Shown: positions 47,607-59,092, counted from the first letter of the stretch. The stretch is 64,000 nucleotides of DNA from Lelliottia nimipressuralis (GCF_004402045.1 NZ_SOMG01000014.1:1-64000), one strand, 5' to 3'. Made by a program: numbers and translations. Notes: generated by a model from the letters alone, not told the origin.

Positions 47607-48679
47607 TGTCGCTCACCCGTCTGTTGATCCGCGACTTTCGCAATATCGAAAGCGCGGATCTCGCTTTATCCCCTGGCTTTAACTTCCTGGTTGGCGCAAA
47701 CGGCAGCGGCAAAACCAGCGTGCTTGAGGCCATTTATACGCTCGGCCACGGTCGGGCGTTTCGCAGTTTGCAGATTGGTCGCGTCATCCGCCACGAACAG
47801 GAATCTTTTGTTCTGCATGGGCGTTTGCAGGGCGAAGAGCGGGAAACCGCCATCGGCCTGAGTAAAGACAAGCAGGGTGACAGCAAGGTGCGCATCGACG
47901 GTACCGACGGCCACAAAGTGGCCGAGTTGGCGCTATTGATGCCGATGCAGCTGATTACGCCCGAGGGGTTTACTTTACTCAACGGCGGCCCCAAATACAG
48001 AAGAGCGTTCCTCGACTGGGGATGCTTTCACAACGAAGCCGGTTTCTTTAACGCCTGGAGCAACCTGAAGCGCCTGCTCAAGCAGCGTAACGCTGCACTG
48101 CGCCAGGTAACGCGTTACGCCCAGCTGCGTCCGTGGGATATGGAACTCATTCCCCTTGCGGAACAGATCAGCCGCTGGCGTGCCGAATACAGCGCGGGTA
48201 TCGCCGAAGACATGGCCGATACCTGCAAACAGTTTTTACCCGAATTCTCTCTCACCTTCTCCTTCCAGCGCGGCTGGGAGAAAGAGACGGATTATGCCGA
48301 GGTGTTAGAGAGAAACTTCGAGCGCGACCGCATGTTGACCTACACCGCGCACGGCCCGCACAAGGCGGATTTCCGCATTCGTGCCGACGGTGCTCCGGTG
48401 GAAGATACGCTGTCGCGCGGGCAGCTCAAGCTCCTGATGTGCGCGCTGCGCCTGGCGCAGGGGGAGTTTCTCACCCGCGAGAGCGGGCGACGCTGCCTGT
48501 ACCTGATAGATGATTTTGCCTCGGAACTTGACGACGCGCGGCGCGGGCTGCTTGCCAGCCGCTTAAAAGCCACGCAGTCGCAGGTTTTCGTCAGCGCCAT
48601 TAGCGCTGAACACGTTATAGACATGTCGGACGAAAATTCGAAGATGTTTACCGTGGAAAAGGGTAAAATAACGGATTAA
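47606..48679 (+). CDS. recF: Recombination and repair protein RecF
   Basis: A 357-residue SMC-like ATPase that helps load RecA at gaps with RecOR. Walker A GANGSGKT is near residues 30-37, the signature [12 protein letters not shown] is near 270 and Walker [12 protein letters not shown] follows. Translation is coupled to dnaN by the shared A of TAATG. Confidence 0.96.
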   Translation: MSLTRLLIRDFRNIESADLALSPGFNFLVGANGSGKTSVLEAIYTLGHGRAFRSLQIGRVIRHEQESFVLHGRLQGEERETAIGLSKDKQGDSKVRIDGTDGHKVAELALLMPMQLITPEGFTLLNGGPKYRRAFLDWGCFHNEAGFFNAWSNLKRLLKQRNAALRQVTRYAQLRPWDMELIPLAEQISRWRAEYSAGIAEDMADTCKQFLPEFSLTFSFQRGWEKETDYAEVLERNFERDRMLTYTAHGPHKADFRIRADGAPVEDTLSRGQLKLLMCALRLAQGEFLTRESGRRCLYLIDDFASELDDARRGLLASRLKATQSQVFVSAISAEHVIDMSDENSKMFTVEKGKITD

Positions 48680-48689
48680 CCCAAGTTGA

Positions 48690-51119
<2,430 letters not shown>

Positions 51120-51190
51120 CGGTTGTTATTGTGGGGTCTCATTCCAAATGAAATGATGTCTCATAAAGAATGCAGTTGGCTAAGAACAAA

Positions 51191-51224
51191 AAAGAGAGGG
51201 GCATGATGTCCCTCTCTTTTTTTG
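51191..51224 (+). terminator. Rho-independent terminator after gyrB
   Basis: AAAGAGAGGG (51191-51200) pairs perfectly with CCCTCTCTTT (51210-51219), followed by T to 51223. It lies 72 bases after the gyrB stop. Confidence 0.93.
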
Positions 51225-51261
51225 CTTAAATTTGTGTATCAATAGAACAAAGTCGATCTCA

Positions 51262-51292
51262 TTGACATAATCCTCTACCAGGAGAATATATC
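51262..51292 (+). promoter_or_regulatory. Putative promoter of the gyrB-distal gene pair
   Basis: A perfect TTGACA -35 (51262-51267) is followed by an AT-rich stretch AATATATC (51285-51292) that could contain a -10. No hexamer there matches well at 17 bp. It lies about 75 bases before the next start codon. Confidence 0.4.
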
Positions 51293-51364
51293 CCGAACAT
51301 ACCCTGACGATGAGTATGGTGGTCTGTTAGAGTTGAAATCGTTACGGAAAAAGGAATACACCGA

Positions 51365-52069
51365 ATGAGCCGCAGGAGCGATATTATCGGGGCCGATGAA
51401 TGGCAGGTAACGACCCGCAGCGGCCTCGTCTACAGTGAGGTCCTCGGTTGGATCGACCTGGGGCATGCCAGGGGCGAAGATATTTCCCTGCTTCTGGCTG
51501 ATTTCAGCAGCGGCGAAGCCAGTGGCAGACCTTATTACACGATTGCATACAATCAGAGAATGAATATCGGGAAAGGACTGGCCGGAACGGGTAAGTTTGT
51601 TCGCTGGGAAATAAAACGTGGGCGCTCGATGTCAGAAATTAACAGCATTGCCCTGGCCATGATGATGGATACCGCGAGAAATTTTGAAAATTACCAGTCC
51701 CGCGCTTTTTTCAGCTGGTACACCGATAGCGGGTTCAGCGGAGAAGACCTGGTGTCGGATCTGCTCGGTTTTTACAGGGCGCTGATTCCTTCGGATTACC
51801 GGGCTCAGTTGCGGCCTGTCAGTCGTGAAAGCGCACTACGCCGCTGGGATCATTACGGACCGATCGGTAATTTCAAGAACCGGGGTTTTCTTCCATTGAT
51901 GTTTCCCGACCCTGATGACCTTAATATCCGGCATGAACCCTATAAAGGCCCGCTTCCCCGCTTTATGAGGTGGGTAACGCCGTTTGATAACTTCAGTTCA
52001 GACATTGTTCGTATTCTTAACGATAACGGCACATATCATTCCTTCTTTACCCACTCAGGACGACGTTGA
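51365..52069 (+). CDS. DUF4056-like protein of unknown function
   Basis: A 234-residue protein I do not recognise by gene name. Two segments recall the DUF4056 family as I remember it. One is a GLVY..VLGWIDLGHARG stretch near residue 20-37 (family pattern G-[IL]-Y-T-x-x-G-F-I-D-x-x-H-x-R). The other is SGFSGEDLVSDLLGF near residue 122-136 (family pattern F-S-x-E-D-L-x-S-N-L-L-G). Usual members have a signal peptide and a longer N-terminus; here an in-frame TGA at 51311 excludes one. The invariant-looking Asp/His and Glu-Asp suggest a metal-dependent or hydrolytic role, which is inference. GGA at 51353-51355 is a modest ribosome site. The next gene starts 2 bases after its stop. Confidence 0.75.
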   Translation: MSRRSDIIGADEWQVTTRSGLVYSEVLGWIDLGHARGEDISLLLADFSSGEASGRPYYTIAYNQRMNIGKGLAGTGKFVRWEIKRGRSMSEINSIALAMMMDTARNFENYQSRAFFSWYTDSGFSGEDLVSDLLGFYRALIPSDYRAQLRPVSRESALRRWDHYGPIGNFKNRGFLPLMFPDPDDLNIRHEPYKGPLPRFMRWVTPFDNFSSDIVRILNDNGTYHSFFTHSGRR

Positions 52070-52071
52070 GC

Positions 52072-52473
52072 ATGAAAAAGTTAGCCATATTCTCAGGGCT
52101 GGCCATTGTGATTGTCACGGTCATATACCTCCTTTTGCCGTATGAGCCTGAGATGACATACCGTGAATCAGATAGGGTTCGCTATCATCTTTACACCCCA
52201 GAATCGATTAAGCAGGCACCACGCCTTTCACCGGATTATACCTTCAGCCACTCTGCTGCAAATGGACAGCCGGACACCGCTGGGGTGTGCTTTAGCGGGG
52301 TATCTGATACCGCTGCACTTAAACAATATCTTGTTTTGCGTGGCTATTCCTTTGCGAGAAAAGCCCCGGCCGGGGAGCTGTGGACGTCAGAACGTAGCCA
52401 GGATGTGTACTTCACTGTTATAAGCAGAGTTTCGCCTGGTAAGCAGGTTTGCCTGTATGAATCAGATCGTTAA
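52072..52473 (+). CDS. Small single-pass membrane protein, unknown
   Basis: A 133-residue protein. MKK and a hydrophobic helix (about residues 5-23, LAIFSGLAIVIVTVIYLLL) suggest an uncleaved signal anchor, followed by a soluble domain of about 105 residues, probably periplasmic. The domain has two Cys (ADTAGVCFSG-type segment and KQVCLYESDR) that could form a disulfide. I recognise no family. It starts 2 bases after the preceding gene, so the two almost certainly form one unit and may act together. No E. coli K-12 gene occupies this position. Confidence 0.75.
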   Translation: MKKLAIFSGLAIVIVTVIYLLLPYEPEMTYRESDRVRYHLYTPESIKQAPRLSPDYTFSHSAANGQPDTAGVCFSGVSDTAALKQYLVLRGYSFARKAPAGELWTSERSQDVYFTVISRVSPGKQVCLYESDR

Positions 52474-52474
52474 T

Positions 52475-52498
52475 CTGCGCTTTTAGCGCGGCTTTTTT
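52475..52498 (+). terminator. Terminator of the gyrB-distal gene pair
   Basis: CTGCGC (52475-52480), loop TTTTA, GCGCGG (52486-52491), with one G-T pair, then C and six T. The stem overlaps the last codons of the convergent LysR gene (stop at 52483). Confidence 0.75.
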
Positions 52499-53418
52499 AT
52501 GGGCGCAGGCATCTCCAGCGACAGCACTGACGGTAAACGGCTGGCGAGCGTATCGACGGCAATTCTGACTCTCAGCGGCAGATGCGGCGTCTGTTGCCAG
52601 ACCGCATGAACGTCGAAATGCACATCCGGTGCCTGCTTTAACAGCGGGACGAGTTTACCCTGGTGAATATCTTTGACGACCATCCAGCAGGGCAGCCATG
52701 CAATGCCGTGCCCCGCCAGCGCAGCGTCGCAGATCGCCTGCAAATCATCCATATTGAGCGACGATCGGGGTGTAAAGGTGTGCGACGCTCCTTCGCTGTC
52801 CATCAACTGCCAGGACAACACTCTGCCTGCGCGCAGATAGTTAATCGCCGTATGCTGGGGTAAATCAGCAACGGTTTCTGGCAGACCTCTTTTCTGTAGA
52901 TAATCCGGCGCCGCGCACAGCACCATGCGGTGTTCACCCAGCCTTCTGGCGACCAGCACGCTGCTGTCCTGTAGCGTGCCGTTACGCACTGCCATATCAA
53001 ACCCTTCCTCGACGAGATCCACCACGCGGTCGCTGAATGACATTTCCAGTTCAAGTCCGGGGTGTTCCTGTGCCAGTTCTATCAGCAGCGGGGCGACACA
53101 CTGGCGACCAAACAGCACCGGCATGGCAACGCGCAGGCGGCCGCTGACCTGCTGTTTCCCTGTTTCAAGCAGCGACTCTGCGCCCCGAATTTCCTCCAGC
53201 GCGCGCAGGCAGCGTTCATAAAAAAGGGCACCGTTATCGGTCAGGCTCTGGCTGCGGGTGGTGCGTTGAAACAGGCGTACTCCCAGTCGTTGTTCAAGAC
53301 GAGCGATGCTTTTTCCTACCGCCGAGCGTGACAAATGCAGACGGATTGCGGCCTGAGCAAAGCTTCCCGCCTCAACGGCGGCTACAAAAACAGGAATATC
53401 CTTCAGCGTATCGGTCAT
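52483..53418 (-). CDS. LysR-family transcriptional regulator
   Basis: A 311-residue LysR-type regulator. The N-terminal winged helix (SFAQAAIRLHLSRSAVGKSI, about residues 19-38) and linker helix are followed by the effector-binding domain (about 92-300). The domain looks like the CrgA/DsdC-type group that often controls a divergent oxidoreductase (segments SGRLRVAMPVLFG, GFDMAVRNG, GHGIAWLP). It is divergent from the MDR dehydrogenase gene across 110 bp that hold two dyads, so that gene is its likely target. The effector cannot be told from sequence. There is no orthologue at this place in E. coli K-12. Confidence 0.88.
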   Translation of the reverse strand: MTDTLKDIPVFVAAVEAGSFAQAAIRLHLSRSAVGKSIARLEQRLGVRLFQRTTRSQSLTDNGALFYERCLRALEEIRGAESLLETGKQQVSGRLRVAMPVLFGRQCVAPLLIELAQEHPGLELEMSFSDRVVDLVEEGFDMAVRNGTLQDSSVLVARRLGEHRMVLCAAPDYLQKRGLPETVADLPQHTAINYLRAGRVLSWQLMDSEGASHTFTPRSSLNMDDLQAICDAALAGHGIAWLPCWMVVKDIHQGKLVPLLKQAPDVHFDVHAVWQQTPHLPLRVRIAVDTLASRLPSVLSLEMPAPIKKPR

Positions 53419-53460
53419 GAATTGTATCTATTAAGGCGTCAATAAAGAGAAAACTTATCG

Positions 53461-53498
53461 CCACTGGTGAGTGGAAGTCAACGGTAGACTGTCAGTCT
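53461..53498. promoter_or_regulatory. Two dyads in the LysR/oxidoreductase divergent region
   Basis: CCACT-GGTG-AGTGG (53461-53474) and AGACTG-T-CAGTCT (53486-53498) are perfect inverted repeats 25 bp apart centre to centre. Spacing on one DNA face is common for LysR-type binding and activation sites. The operator role is inference. Confidence 0.5.
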
Positions 53499-53528
53499 TA
53501 AAGCTTATTTGATGGCAGGAGAGAAAAA

Positions 53529-54554
53529 ATGACAGAGACAATGCAGCGCTGGTCCATGAACGCCCTCGGGCGCGAGAGCCTCAAACTCATTCAGGAACCT
53601 GTTCCACAGCCCGGCCCGGGTGAAGTGCGCGTACGGGTAAATGCCGTTGCGCTCAACTATCGCGATAAAATGGTGATTGAAGGCACGATGCCGATTCCGC
53701 TTTCCTTCCCGTTTACGCCGGCGTCTGACATGGCGGGCGTGGTGGACAGCATTGGTGAAGGTGTTACACGTTTCAAACCCGGTGCGCGCGTCATCTCAAC
53801 CTTCTTCCCTGAGTGGATCGACGGTAAGCCGCAGGCGGACGCGCGCAATTTGCCCTATAAAACGTCCGGCGGCTACTTCCAGGGCATGCTGGCCGAATAT
53901 GTGATTGTGAATGAAGATGCGCTGGCGGCATCCCCGGAGACCCTGGATGACGCAGAGGCCAGCACCTTACCCTGCGCAGGGCTTACCGCGTGGTTCGCGC
54001 TGGTGGAGCGCGGTCATCTACGTGCCGGGCAATCGGTACTGGTGCAAGGTACCGGTGGCGTGGCGATTTTCGCTTTGCAAATTGCAAAAGCGCACGGTGC
54101 AGAGGTGTTTGTCACCTCGGGAAGTGATGAAAAACTGGCGCTGGCCAAAAAACTGGGGGCCAGCCAGGGTATCAACCGGCTGAAAGGCGACTGGGCTGAA
54201 GATACGCTGGCACTCACGCAGGATCGCGGCATCGACCATATTATCGAAACCGTGGGTGGGGAGAACCTGAAGCATTCCCTGCGCGCCGTTGCCGTTCACG
54301 GACGTATATCGGTCATTGGCGTGCTGGCCGGGACGGACATTTCGCTGTCTGCTGGCGAACTGTTGCTGAAATCCCCGGTCATTCAGGGGATTGGCGTGGG
54401 ACATCGCCGGGCGCTGGAAGATTTCGTCCGTGCCGTTGACGTCACGGGTTTGAAACCGGTGATTGAGCATCGCTACCGCTTCGATGAACTTGAACAGGCG
54501 CTCGAACATCTGGATCGTGGCGCGTTTGGTAAAATCGTTCTCACCCGCGAGTGA
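53529..54554 (+). CDS. Zinc-independent MDR-family NAD(P)-dependent oxidoreductase
   Basis: A 341-residue medium-chain dehydrogenase/reductase of the quinone-oxidoreductase side of the family. An N-terminal GroES-like domain (about 25-130) has ALNYRDKMV at the place of the catalytic-zinc Cys, and no structural zinc cluster, so it should not use zinc. The Rossmann domain begins LVQGTGGVAIFALQIAKAHG (171-190). The substrate is unknown; a quinone, enal or similar carbonyl compound is likely for the family. GGAGAG at 53518-53523 serves the start. It is paired with the divergent LysR gene. Confidence 0.85.
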   Translation: MTETMQRWSMNALGRESLKLIQEPVPQPGPGEVRVRVNAVALNYRDKMVIEGTMPIPLSFPFTPASDMAGVVDSIGEGVTRFKPGARVISTFFPEWIDGKPQADARNLPYKTSGGYFQGMLAEYVIVNEDALAASPETLDDAEASTLPCAGLTAWFALVERGHLRAGQSVLVQGTGGVAIFALQIAKAHGAEVFVTSGSDEKLALAKKLGASQGINRLKGDWAEDTLALTQDRGIDHIIETVGGENLKHSLRAVAVHGRISVIGVLAGTDISLSAGELLLKSPVIQGIGVGHRRALEDFVRAVDVTGLKPVIEHRYRFDELEQALEHLDRGAFGKIVLTRE

Positions 54555-54668
54555 GTCGTCGTTCTCCGGGATGAGCATAAAAGGGGGTTTTTGTTGCGCA
54601 ATGTAGCTCTATTTTTGTGTGCTTAATCGCGTTAGCATGAGGCAGCACTCATTTATCCCGGGGAACTC

Positions 54669-55481
54669 ATGGCTATCAAACTCATTGCAATCGATATGGA
54701 CGGCACGCTGCTGCTGCCTGACCACACTATCTCTCCAGCCGTTAAAAACGCGATCGCCGCAGCACGCGCAAAGGGCGTGAATGTGGTCCTGACCACGGGT
54801 CGTCCGTATGCCGGCGTGCACAGCTATCTGAAAGAGCTGCACATGAATCAGCCTGGCGACTACTGCATTACCTATAACGGTGCGCTGGTGCAGAAAGCCG
54901 CGGATGGCAGTACGGTTGCGCAAACCGCGCTGAGCTACGATGACTACCTGTTCCTGGAAAAACTGTCACGTGACGTGGGTTCCCACTTCCACGCACTCGA
55001 TCGCAATACGCTCTACACCGCCAACCGCGATATCAGCTACTACACGGTACATGAATCCTATGTCGCGACCATTCCGCTGGTGTTCTGTGAAGCCGAGAAG
55101 ATGGATCCGGCCACTCAGTTCCTGAAAGTGATGATGATCGACGAGCCAGAGATCCTGGATAAAGCGATTGCGCGCATCCCGGCTGAGGTAAAAGAGAAGT
55201 ACACCGTGCTGAAAAGCGCGCCGTACTTCCTCGAAATCCTCGATAAACGCGTCAATAAAGGTACGGGCGTAAAATCGCTGGCCGACGCGCTGGGCATCAA
55301 ACCTGACGAGATCATGGCGCTGGGCGACCAGGAAAACGACATCGCGATGATTGAATACGCGGGTATGGGTGTGGCGATGGATAACGCCATCCCGTCGGTG
55401 AAAGAAGTGGCTAATTTTGTTACCAAATCCAACCTCGAAGACGGCGTGGCATACGCCATTGAGAAGTTTGTGCTGCAGTAA
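54669..55481 (+). CDS. yidA: HAD sugar phosphatase YidA
   Basis: A 270-residue Cof-type HAD phosphatase. Motif I AIDMDGTLL is at residues 7-15, motif II TTGRP, and motif IV GDQENDIAM near residue 215. The C2 cap lies in the middle (about 85-190). E. coli YidA acts on many sugar phosphates, including erythrose 4-phosphate. In E. coli it lies between gyrB-yidB and dgo, so this marks return to the core order; yidB is not present here. Confidence 0.95.
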   Translation: MAIKLIAIDMDGTLLLPDHTISPAVKNAIAAARAKGVNVVLTTGRPYAGVHSYLKELHMNQPGDYCITYNGALVQKAADGSTVAQTALSYDDYLFLEKLSRDVGSHFHALDRNTLYTANRDISYYTVHESYVATIPLVFCEAEKMDPATQFLKVMMIDEPEILDKAIARIPAEVKEKYTVLKSAPYFLEILDKRVNKGTGVKSLADALGIKPDEIMALGDQENDIAMIEYAGMGVAMDNAIPSVKEVANFVTKSNLEDGVAYAIEKFVLQ

Positions 55482-55500
55482 CGCTCATTTTCAGTCATCA

Positions 55501-55529
55501 GCCTCGGTTATTAACCGGGGCTTTTTTTT
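55501..55529 (+). terminator. Rho-independent terminator after yidA
   Basis: GCCTCGGTT (55501-55509), loop ATT, AACCGGGGC (55513-55521), then eight T. One G-T pair occurs in the stem. Confidence 0.93.
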
Positions 55530-55567
55530 GCGCTGAATTTATTGAATTGTTCTTTTTGTGATCTGGA

Positions 55568-55599
55568 TTGTAGTACAACATTAAATTATTGTACTACAT
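55568..55599. promoter_or_regulatory. Two DgoR operators upstream of dgoR
   Basis: TTGTAGTACAA (55568-55578) and TTGTACTACAT (55589-55599) are two FadR-subfamily sites (TNGTNNNACNA) in inverted order, centres 21 bp apart. They agree with the TTGTA(G/C)TACA(A/T) repeats reported for E. coli DgoR. They lie 109-140 bases before dgoR. TTGTGA (55556-55561) is a possible -35; the -10 would fall between the two operators, but no hexamer there is strong. Confidence 0.85.
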
Positions 55600-55707
55600 T
55601 ACCACCACAGCAAAGACGAACGCCCTCACGTTTGTACTGCAAAAGTGAGGTGAAATTCAGCGGTCGCGGTAAAGTAGTGATGGACATACAGAGCACAAGG
55701 ACTCTCC

Positions 55708-56397
55708 ATGACTCTCAATAAAACCGATCGCATCGTCATCACGCTGGGCACCCAGATTGTGGGTGGGAAATACGTTCCCGGTTCGCCGCTACCGGCAGAG
55801 GCTGAACTGTGTGAGGAATTTGAAACCTCGCGCAACATCATCCGGGAAGTCTTCCGCTCGCTGATGGCGAAGCGGCTGATTGAAATGAAACGCTATCGCG
55901 GCGCGTTTGTCGCTCCGCGTAATCAGTGGAACTACCTCGATACCGACGTTCTGCAGTGGGTGCTGGAAAACGACTACGACCCACGGCTTATCGGCGCGAT
56001 GAGCGAGGTGCGAAACCTGGTTGAACCGGCCATCGCTCGCTGGGCGGCGGAACGCGCAACGTCCGGTGACCTGGCGCAGATTGAGTCGGCCCTGAACGAC
56101 ATGATCGCCAATAACCAGAACCGGGAGGCGTTCAACGAGGCGGACATTCGCTACCACGAAGCGGTGTTGCAGTCGGTGCATAACCCGGTGTTACAGCAGC
56201 TTAGCGTAGCGATCAGCTCGCTACAGCGGGCGGTATTTGAACGTACCTGGATGGGCGATGAGGCCAACATGCCGAAAACGCTCCAGGAACACAAAGCGCT
56301 GTTCGATGCGATACGGCATCAGGACGGCGATGCGGCAGAGCAGGCGGCGCTCACCATGATCGCCAGCTCGACACGAAGGCTGAAGGAAATCACATGA
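55708..56397 (+). CDS. dgoR: D-galactonate operon repressor DgoR (GntR/FadR family)
   Basis: A 229-residue regulator. The N-terminal GntR winged helix (about 5-73, LCEEFETSRNIIREVFRSL) is followed by an FCD effector domain (about 90-220) with D-x3-H metal residues (ADIRYHEAV). It represses dgo until D-galactonate binds. The operators at 55568-55599 fit this. It overlaps dgoK by 4 bases. Confidence 0.95.
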   Translation: MTLNKTDRIVITLGTQIVGGKYVPGSPLPAEAELCEEFETSRNIIREVFRSLMAKRLIEMKRYRGAFVAPRNQWNYLDTDVLQWVLENDYDPRLIGAMSEVRNLVEPAIARWAAERATSGDLAQIESALNDMIANNQNREAFNEADIRYHEAVLQSVHNPVLQQLSVAISSLQRAVFERTWMGDEANMPKTLQEHKALFDAIRHQDGDAAEQAALTMIASSTRRLKEIT

Positions 56398-57272
56398 CAT
56401 CTCGCTACATCGCAATTGACTGGGGATCGACCAATCTGCGCGCCTGGCTTTATCAGGGCGAGCAGTGCCTGGAGAGCAGGCAATCGGAAGCAGGCGTTAC
56501 GCGTCTGAACGGGAAATCCCCCGAAGCGGTGTTAGCAGAGATAACGCAAAACTGGCGCGATGGCGCCACGCCGGTGGTGATGGCGGGGATGGTCGGCAGT
56601 AACGTAGGCTGGAAAGTCGCGCCTTATCTACCGGTTCCCGCCCATTTCTCCGCTATTGGCGAGCAGTTAACGTTCGTTGGCGACAATATCTGGATTATTC
56701 CCGGCTTGTGCGTCTCTCGCGACGATAACCACAACGTGATGCGCGGCGAAGAGACGCAGCTGCTTGGCGCGCGCACGCTTTCTCCTTCTTCTGTCTACGT
56801 CATGCCCGGAACGCACTGCAAGTGGGTGCAGGCCGACGCTGAGCAAATCCACGATTTTCGCACCGTGATGACCGGCGAGCTGCACCATTTGCTGCTCAAC
56901 CATTCACTGGTGGGAGCCGGTTTGCCGGAGCAAGAAGCCTCGTCAGAGGCGTTTGCTGCCGGGCTTGAACGTGGGATCGCTTCCCCTGCCGTTTTGCCGC
57001 AGCTTTTTGAGGTTCGCGCCTCGCACGTGCTGGGAAGCCTCCCGCGTGAGCAGGTTAGCGAGTTTCTTTCTGGCCTGCTGATTGGCGCAGAGGTCGCCAG
57101 CATGCGTGACTTCATCGCGCATGACCAGGCTATCACGATTGTCGCTGGCGCATCGCTAACGTCGCGCTACAAGCAGGCGTTTCGAGCCATTGGACGTGAT
57201 GTTTCAACGGTATCCGGCGACACGGCATTTCAGGCAGGAATAAGGAGCATCGCTCATGCAGTGGCAAACTGA
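56394..57272 (+). CDS. dgoK: 2-dehydro-3-deoxygalactonokinase DgoK
   Basis: A 292-residue kinase of the ASKHA fold that phosphorylates 2-dehydro-3-deoxy-D-galactonate at O6. The phosphate-1 loop IAIDWGSTNLRAWL is at the N-terminus (residues 7-20) and the adenosine loop IVAGASLTSRY near residue 246. It starts inside the dgoR stop (ATGA) and overlaps dgoA by 17 bases. Confidence 0.95.
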   Translation: MTSRYIAIDWGSTNLRAWLYQGEQCLESRQSEAGVTRLNGKSPEAVLAEITQNWRDGATPVVMAGMVGSNVGWKVAPYLPVPAHFSAIGEQLTFVGDNIWIIPGLCVSRDDNHNVMRGEETQLLGARTLSPSSVYVMPGTHCKWVQADAEQIHDFRTVMTGELHHLLLNHSLVGAGLPEQEASSEAFAAGLERGIASPAVLPQLFEVRASHVLGSLPREQVSEFLSGLLIGAEVASMRDFIAHDQAITIVAGASLTSRYKQAFRAIGRDVSTVSGDTAFQAGIRSIAHAVAN

Positions 57273-57873
57273 TCTTCCCCTTATCGCGATTTTGCGCGGC
57301 ATTACGCCCGGTGAAGCGCTAGAGCACGTTGGCGCGGTTATCGACGCCGGGTTCGACGCGGTGGAAATCCCGCTCAACTCCCCGGAATGGGAAAAAAGCA
57401 TTCCGGCGGTGGTGGATGCCTATGGCGATAAAGCGCTGATTGGCGCGGGTACCGTGTTACAGCCGGAGCAGGTGGACAGGCTGGCGAAGATGGGCTGCAA
57501 ACTCATCGTCACCCCCAACATCAACCCCGAGGTCATCCGCCGCGCGGTGGGCCATGGCATGACCGTGTGTCCGGGATGTGCGACGGCTACCGAAGCCTTT
57601 ATTGCCCTCGATGCGGGCGCGCAGTCGCTCAAAATTTTTCCGTCTTCGGCCTTTGGCCCTGACTACATCAAAGCGCTGAAAGCGGTCTTACCCGCCAGCG
57701 TGCCGGTCTTTGCCGTGGGCGGCGTAACGCCAGAAAACCTGGGCCAGTGGATGAACGCTGGCTGCGTGGGCGCGGGGCTGGGCAGCGATCTCTATCGCGC
57801 TGGACAGTCCGTGGAACGTACCGCACAGCAGGCGACAGCATTTGTGAAAGCGTATCGAGAGGCAGTGAAATGA
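57256..57873 (+). CDS. dgoA: 2-dehydro-3-deoxy-6-phosphogalactonate aldolase DgoA
   Basis: A 205-residue class I TIM-barrel aldolase giving pyruvate and glyceraldehyde 3-phosphate. The Schiff-base Lys126 (SLKIFPS) and acid/base Glu37 (AVEIPLNSP) are both present at the family positions. It overlaps dgoD by 4 bases (ATGA). Confidence 0.96.
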   Translation: MQWQTDLPLIAILRGITPGEALEHVGAVIDAGFDAVEIPLNSPEWEKSIPAVVDAYGDKALIGAGTVLQPEQVDRLAKMGCKLIVTPNINPEVIRRAVGHGMTVCPGCATATEAFIALDAGAQSLKIFPSSAFGPDYIKALKAVLPASVPVFAVGGVTPENLGQWMNAGCVGAGLGSDLYRAGQSVERTAQQATAFVKAYREAVK

Positions 57874-59018
57874 AAATAACCAAACTCACCACGTACCGTT
57901 TACCCCCGCGCTGGATGTTCCTGAAAATCGAAACCGATGAAGGGGTTGTGGGCTGGGGCGAACCGGTGATTGAAGGGCGTGCGCGCACTGTTGAAGCTGC
58001 GGTACATGAGCTGGGTGAATACCTGATTGGTCAGGATCCGGCACGCATCAACGACCTGTGGCAGGTAATGTACCGCGCGGGTTTCTACCGCGGAGGCCCG
58101 ATCCTGATGAGCGCGATCGCAGGCATCGACCAGGCGCTGTGGGATATCAAAGGCAAAGTGCTAAACGCGCCGGTCTGGCAGCTAATGGGTGGCCTGGTGC
58201 GCGACAAAATCAAAGCCTACAGCTGGGTGGGCGGCGACCGCCCTGCGGAAGTGATCGACGGCATCACGCAGCTGCGCAACATTGGCTTTGATACCTTCAA
58301 GCTCAACGGCTGCGAAGAGATGGGCGTTATCGACAACTCGCGCGCGGTCGATCGTGCCGTGAATACCGTGGCACAAATCCGTGAAGCCTTCGGCAACGAC
58401 ATTGAGTTTGGTCTGGATTTCCATGGCCGCGTCAGCGCGCCGATGGCCAAAGTGCTGATTAAAGAGCTGGAACCGTATCGCCCGCTGTTTATCGAAGAGC
58501 CGGTGCTGGCCGAGCAGGCGGAGTACTATCCGAAGCTGGCAGAACAGACCCATATTCCGATCGCGGCGGGTGAACGTATGTTCTCGCGCTTCGAGTTCAA
58601 GCGCGTGCTGGAAGCGGGAGGTATTGCGATTCTGCAGCCGGATCTCTCCCACGCAGGCGGCATCACCGAATGCTACAAAATTGCCGGGATGGCAGAAGCC
58701 TATGATGTGGCGCTGGCCCCGCACTGCCCGCTTGGGCCGATCGCGCTGGCTGCCTGTCTGCACGTCGACTTTGTTTCCCGCAACGCCGTGTTCCAGGAGC
58801 AAAGCATGGGCATTCACTATAACAAGGGCGCAGAGCTGCTCGACTTTGTGAAAAACAAAGACGATTTCAACATGGAAGGCGGTTTCTTCAAACCGTTAAT
58901 GAAGCCTGGCCTTGGCGTGGATATTGACGAAGCCAAAGTTATTGAGCTGAGTAAAAACGCGCCGGACTGGCGTAACCCACTGTGGCGTCATGAAGATGGC
59001 AGTGTAGCGGAATGGTAA
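57870..59018 (+). CDS. dgoD: D-galactonate dehydratase DgoD
   Basis: A 382-residue enolase-superfamily dehydratase, the first catabolic step. Metal ligands D183, E209 and E235 and the catalytic His185 and His285 are all present ([26 protein letters not shown]). ATG 57870 ([13 protein letters not shown]) is the family start; an open frame reaching back to 57747 only shadows dgoA. Confidence 0.97.
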   Translation: MKITKLTTYRLPPRWMFLKIETDEGVVGWGEPVIEGRARTVEAAVHELGEYLIGQDPARINDLWQVMYRAGFYRGGPILMSAIAGIDQALWDIKGKVLNAPVWQLMGGLVRDKIKAYSWVGGDRPAEVIDGITQLRNIGFDTFKLNGCEEMGVIDNSRAVDRAVNTVAQIREAFGNDIEFGLDFHGRVSAPMAKVLIKELEPYRPLFIEEPVLAEQAEYYPKLAEQTHIPIAAGERMFSRFEFKRVLEAGGIAILQPDLSHAGGITECYKIAGMAEAYDVALAPHCPLGPIALAACLHVDFVSRNAVFQEQSMGIHYNKGAELLDFVKNKDDFNMEGGFFKPLMKPGLGVDIDEAKVIELSKNAPDWRNPLWRHEDGSVAEW

Positions 59019-59079
59019 TCGCCATCCCGTAGACCCGTAAGCCTTCGGGCAAAAATTATACATACAAAAATATAACCCT

Positions 59080-59092
59080 CTGTAAATTACAG
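59080..59092. other. Short palindrome in the dgoD-dgoT gap
   Basis: CTGTAA-A-TTACAG is a perfect 13-base dyad in the 122-bp gap between dgoD and dgoT. Its GT/AC spacing (5) differs from the DgoR sites (3), so it is not another DgoR operator by sequence. It may be an mRNA hairpin (extended by CCT/AGG outside) or a separate binding site. Confidence 0.45.

Noticed and set aside
51275-51466. 63-codon minus-strand frame upstream of the DUF4056-like gene
   Set aside because: It is antisense to the promoter and start of a better supported gene and has no ribosome site or recognisable features.
57747-57869. N-terminal extension of dgoD
   Set aside because: The extra 41 residues only read dgoA in another frame. 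ATG 57870 gives the family start and a 4-base overlap with dgoA.
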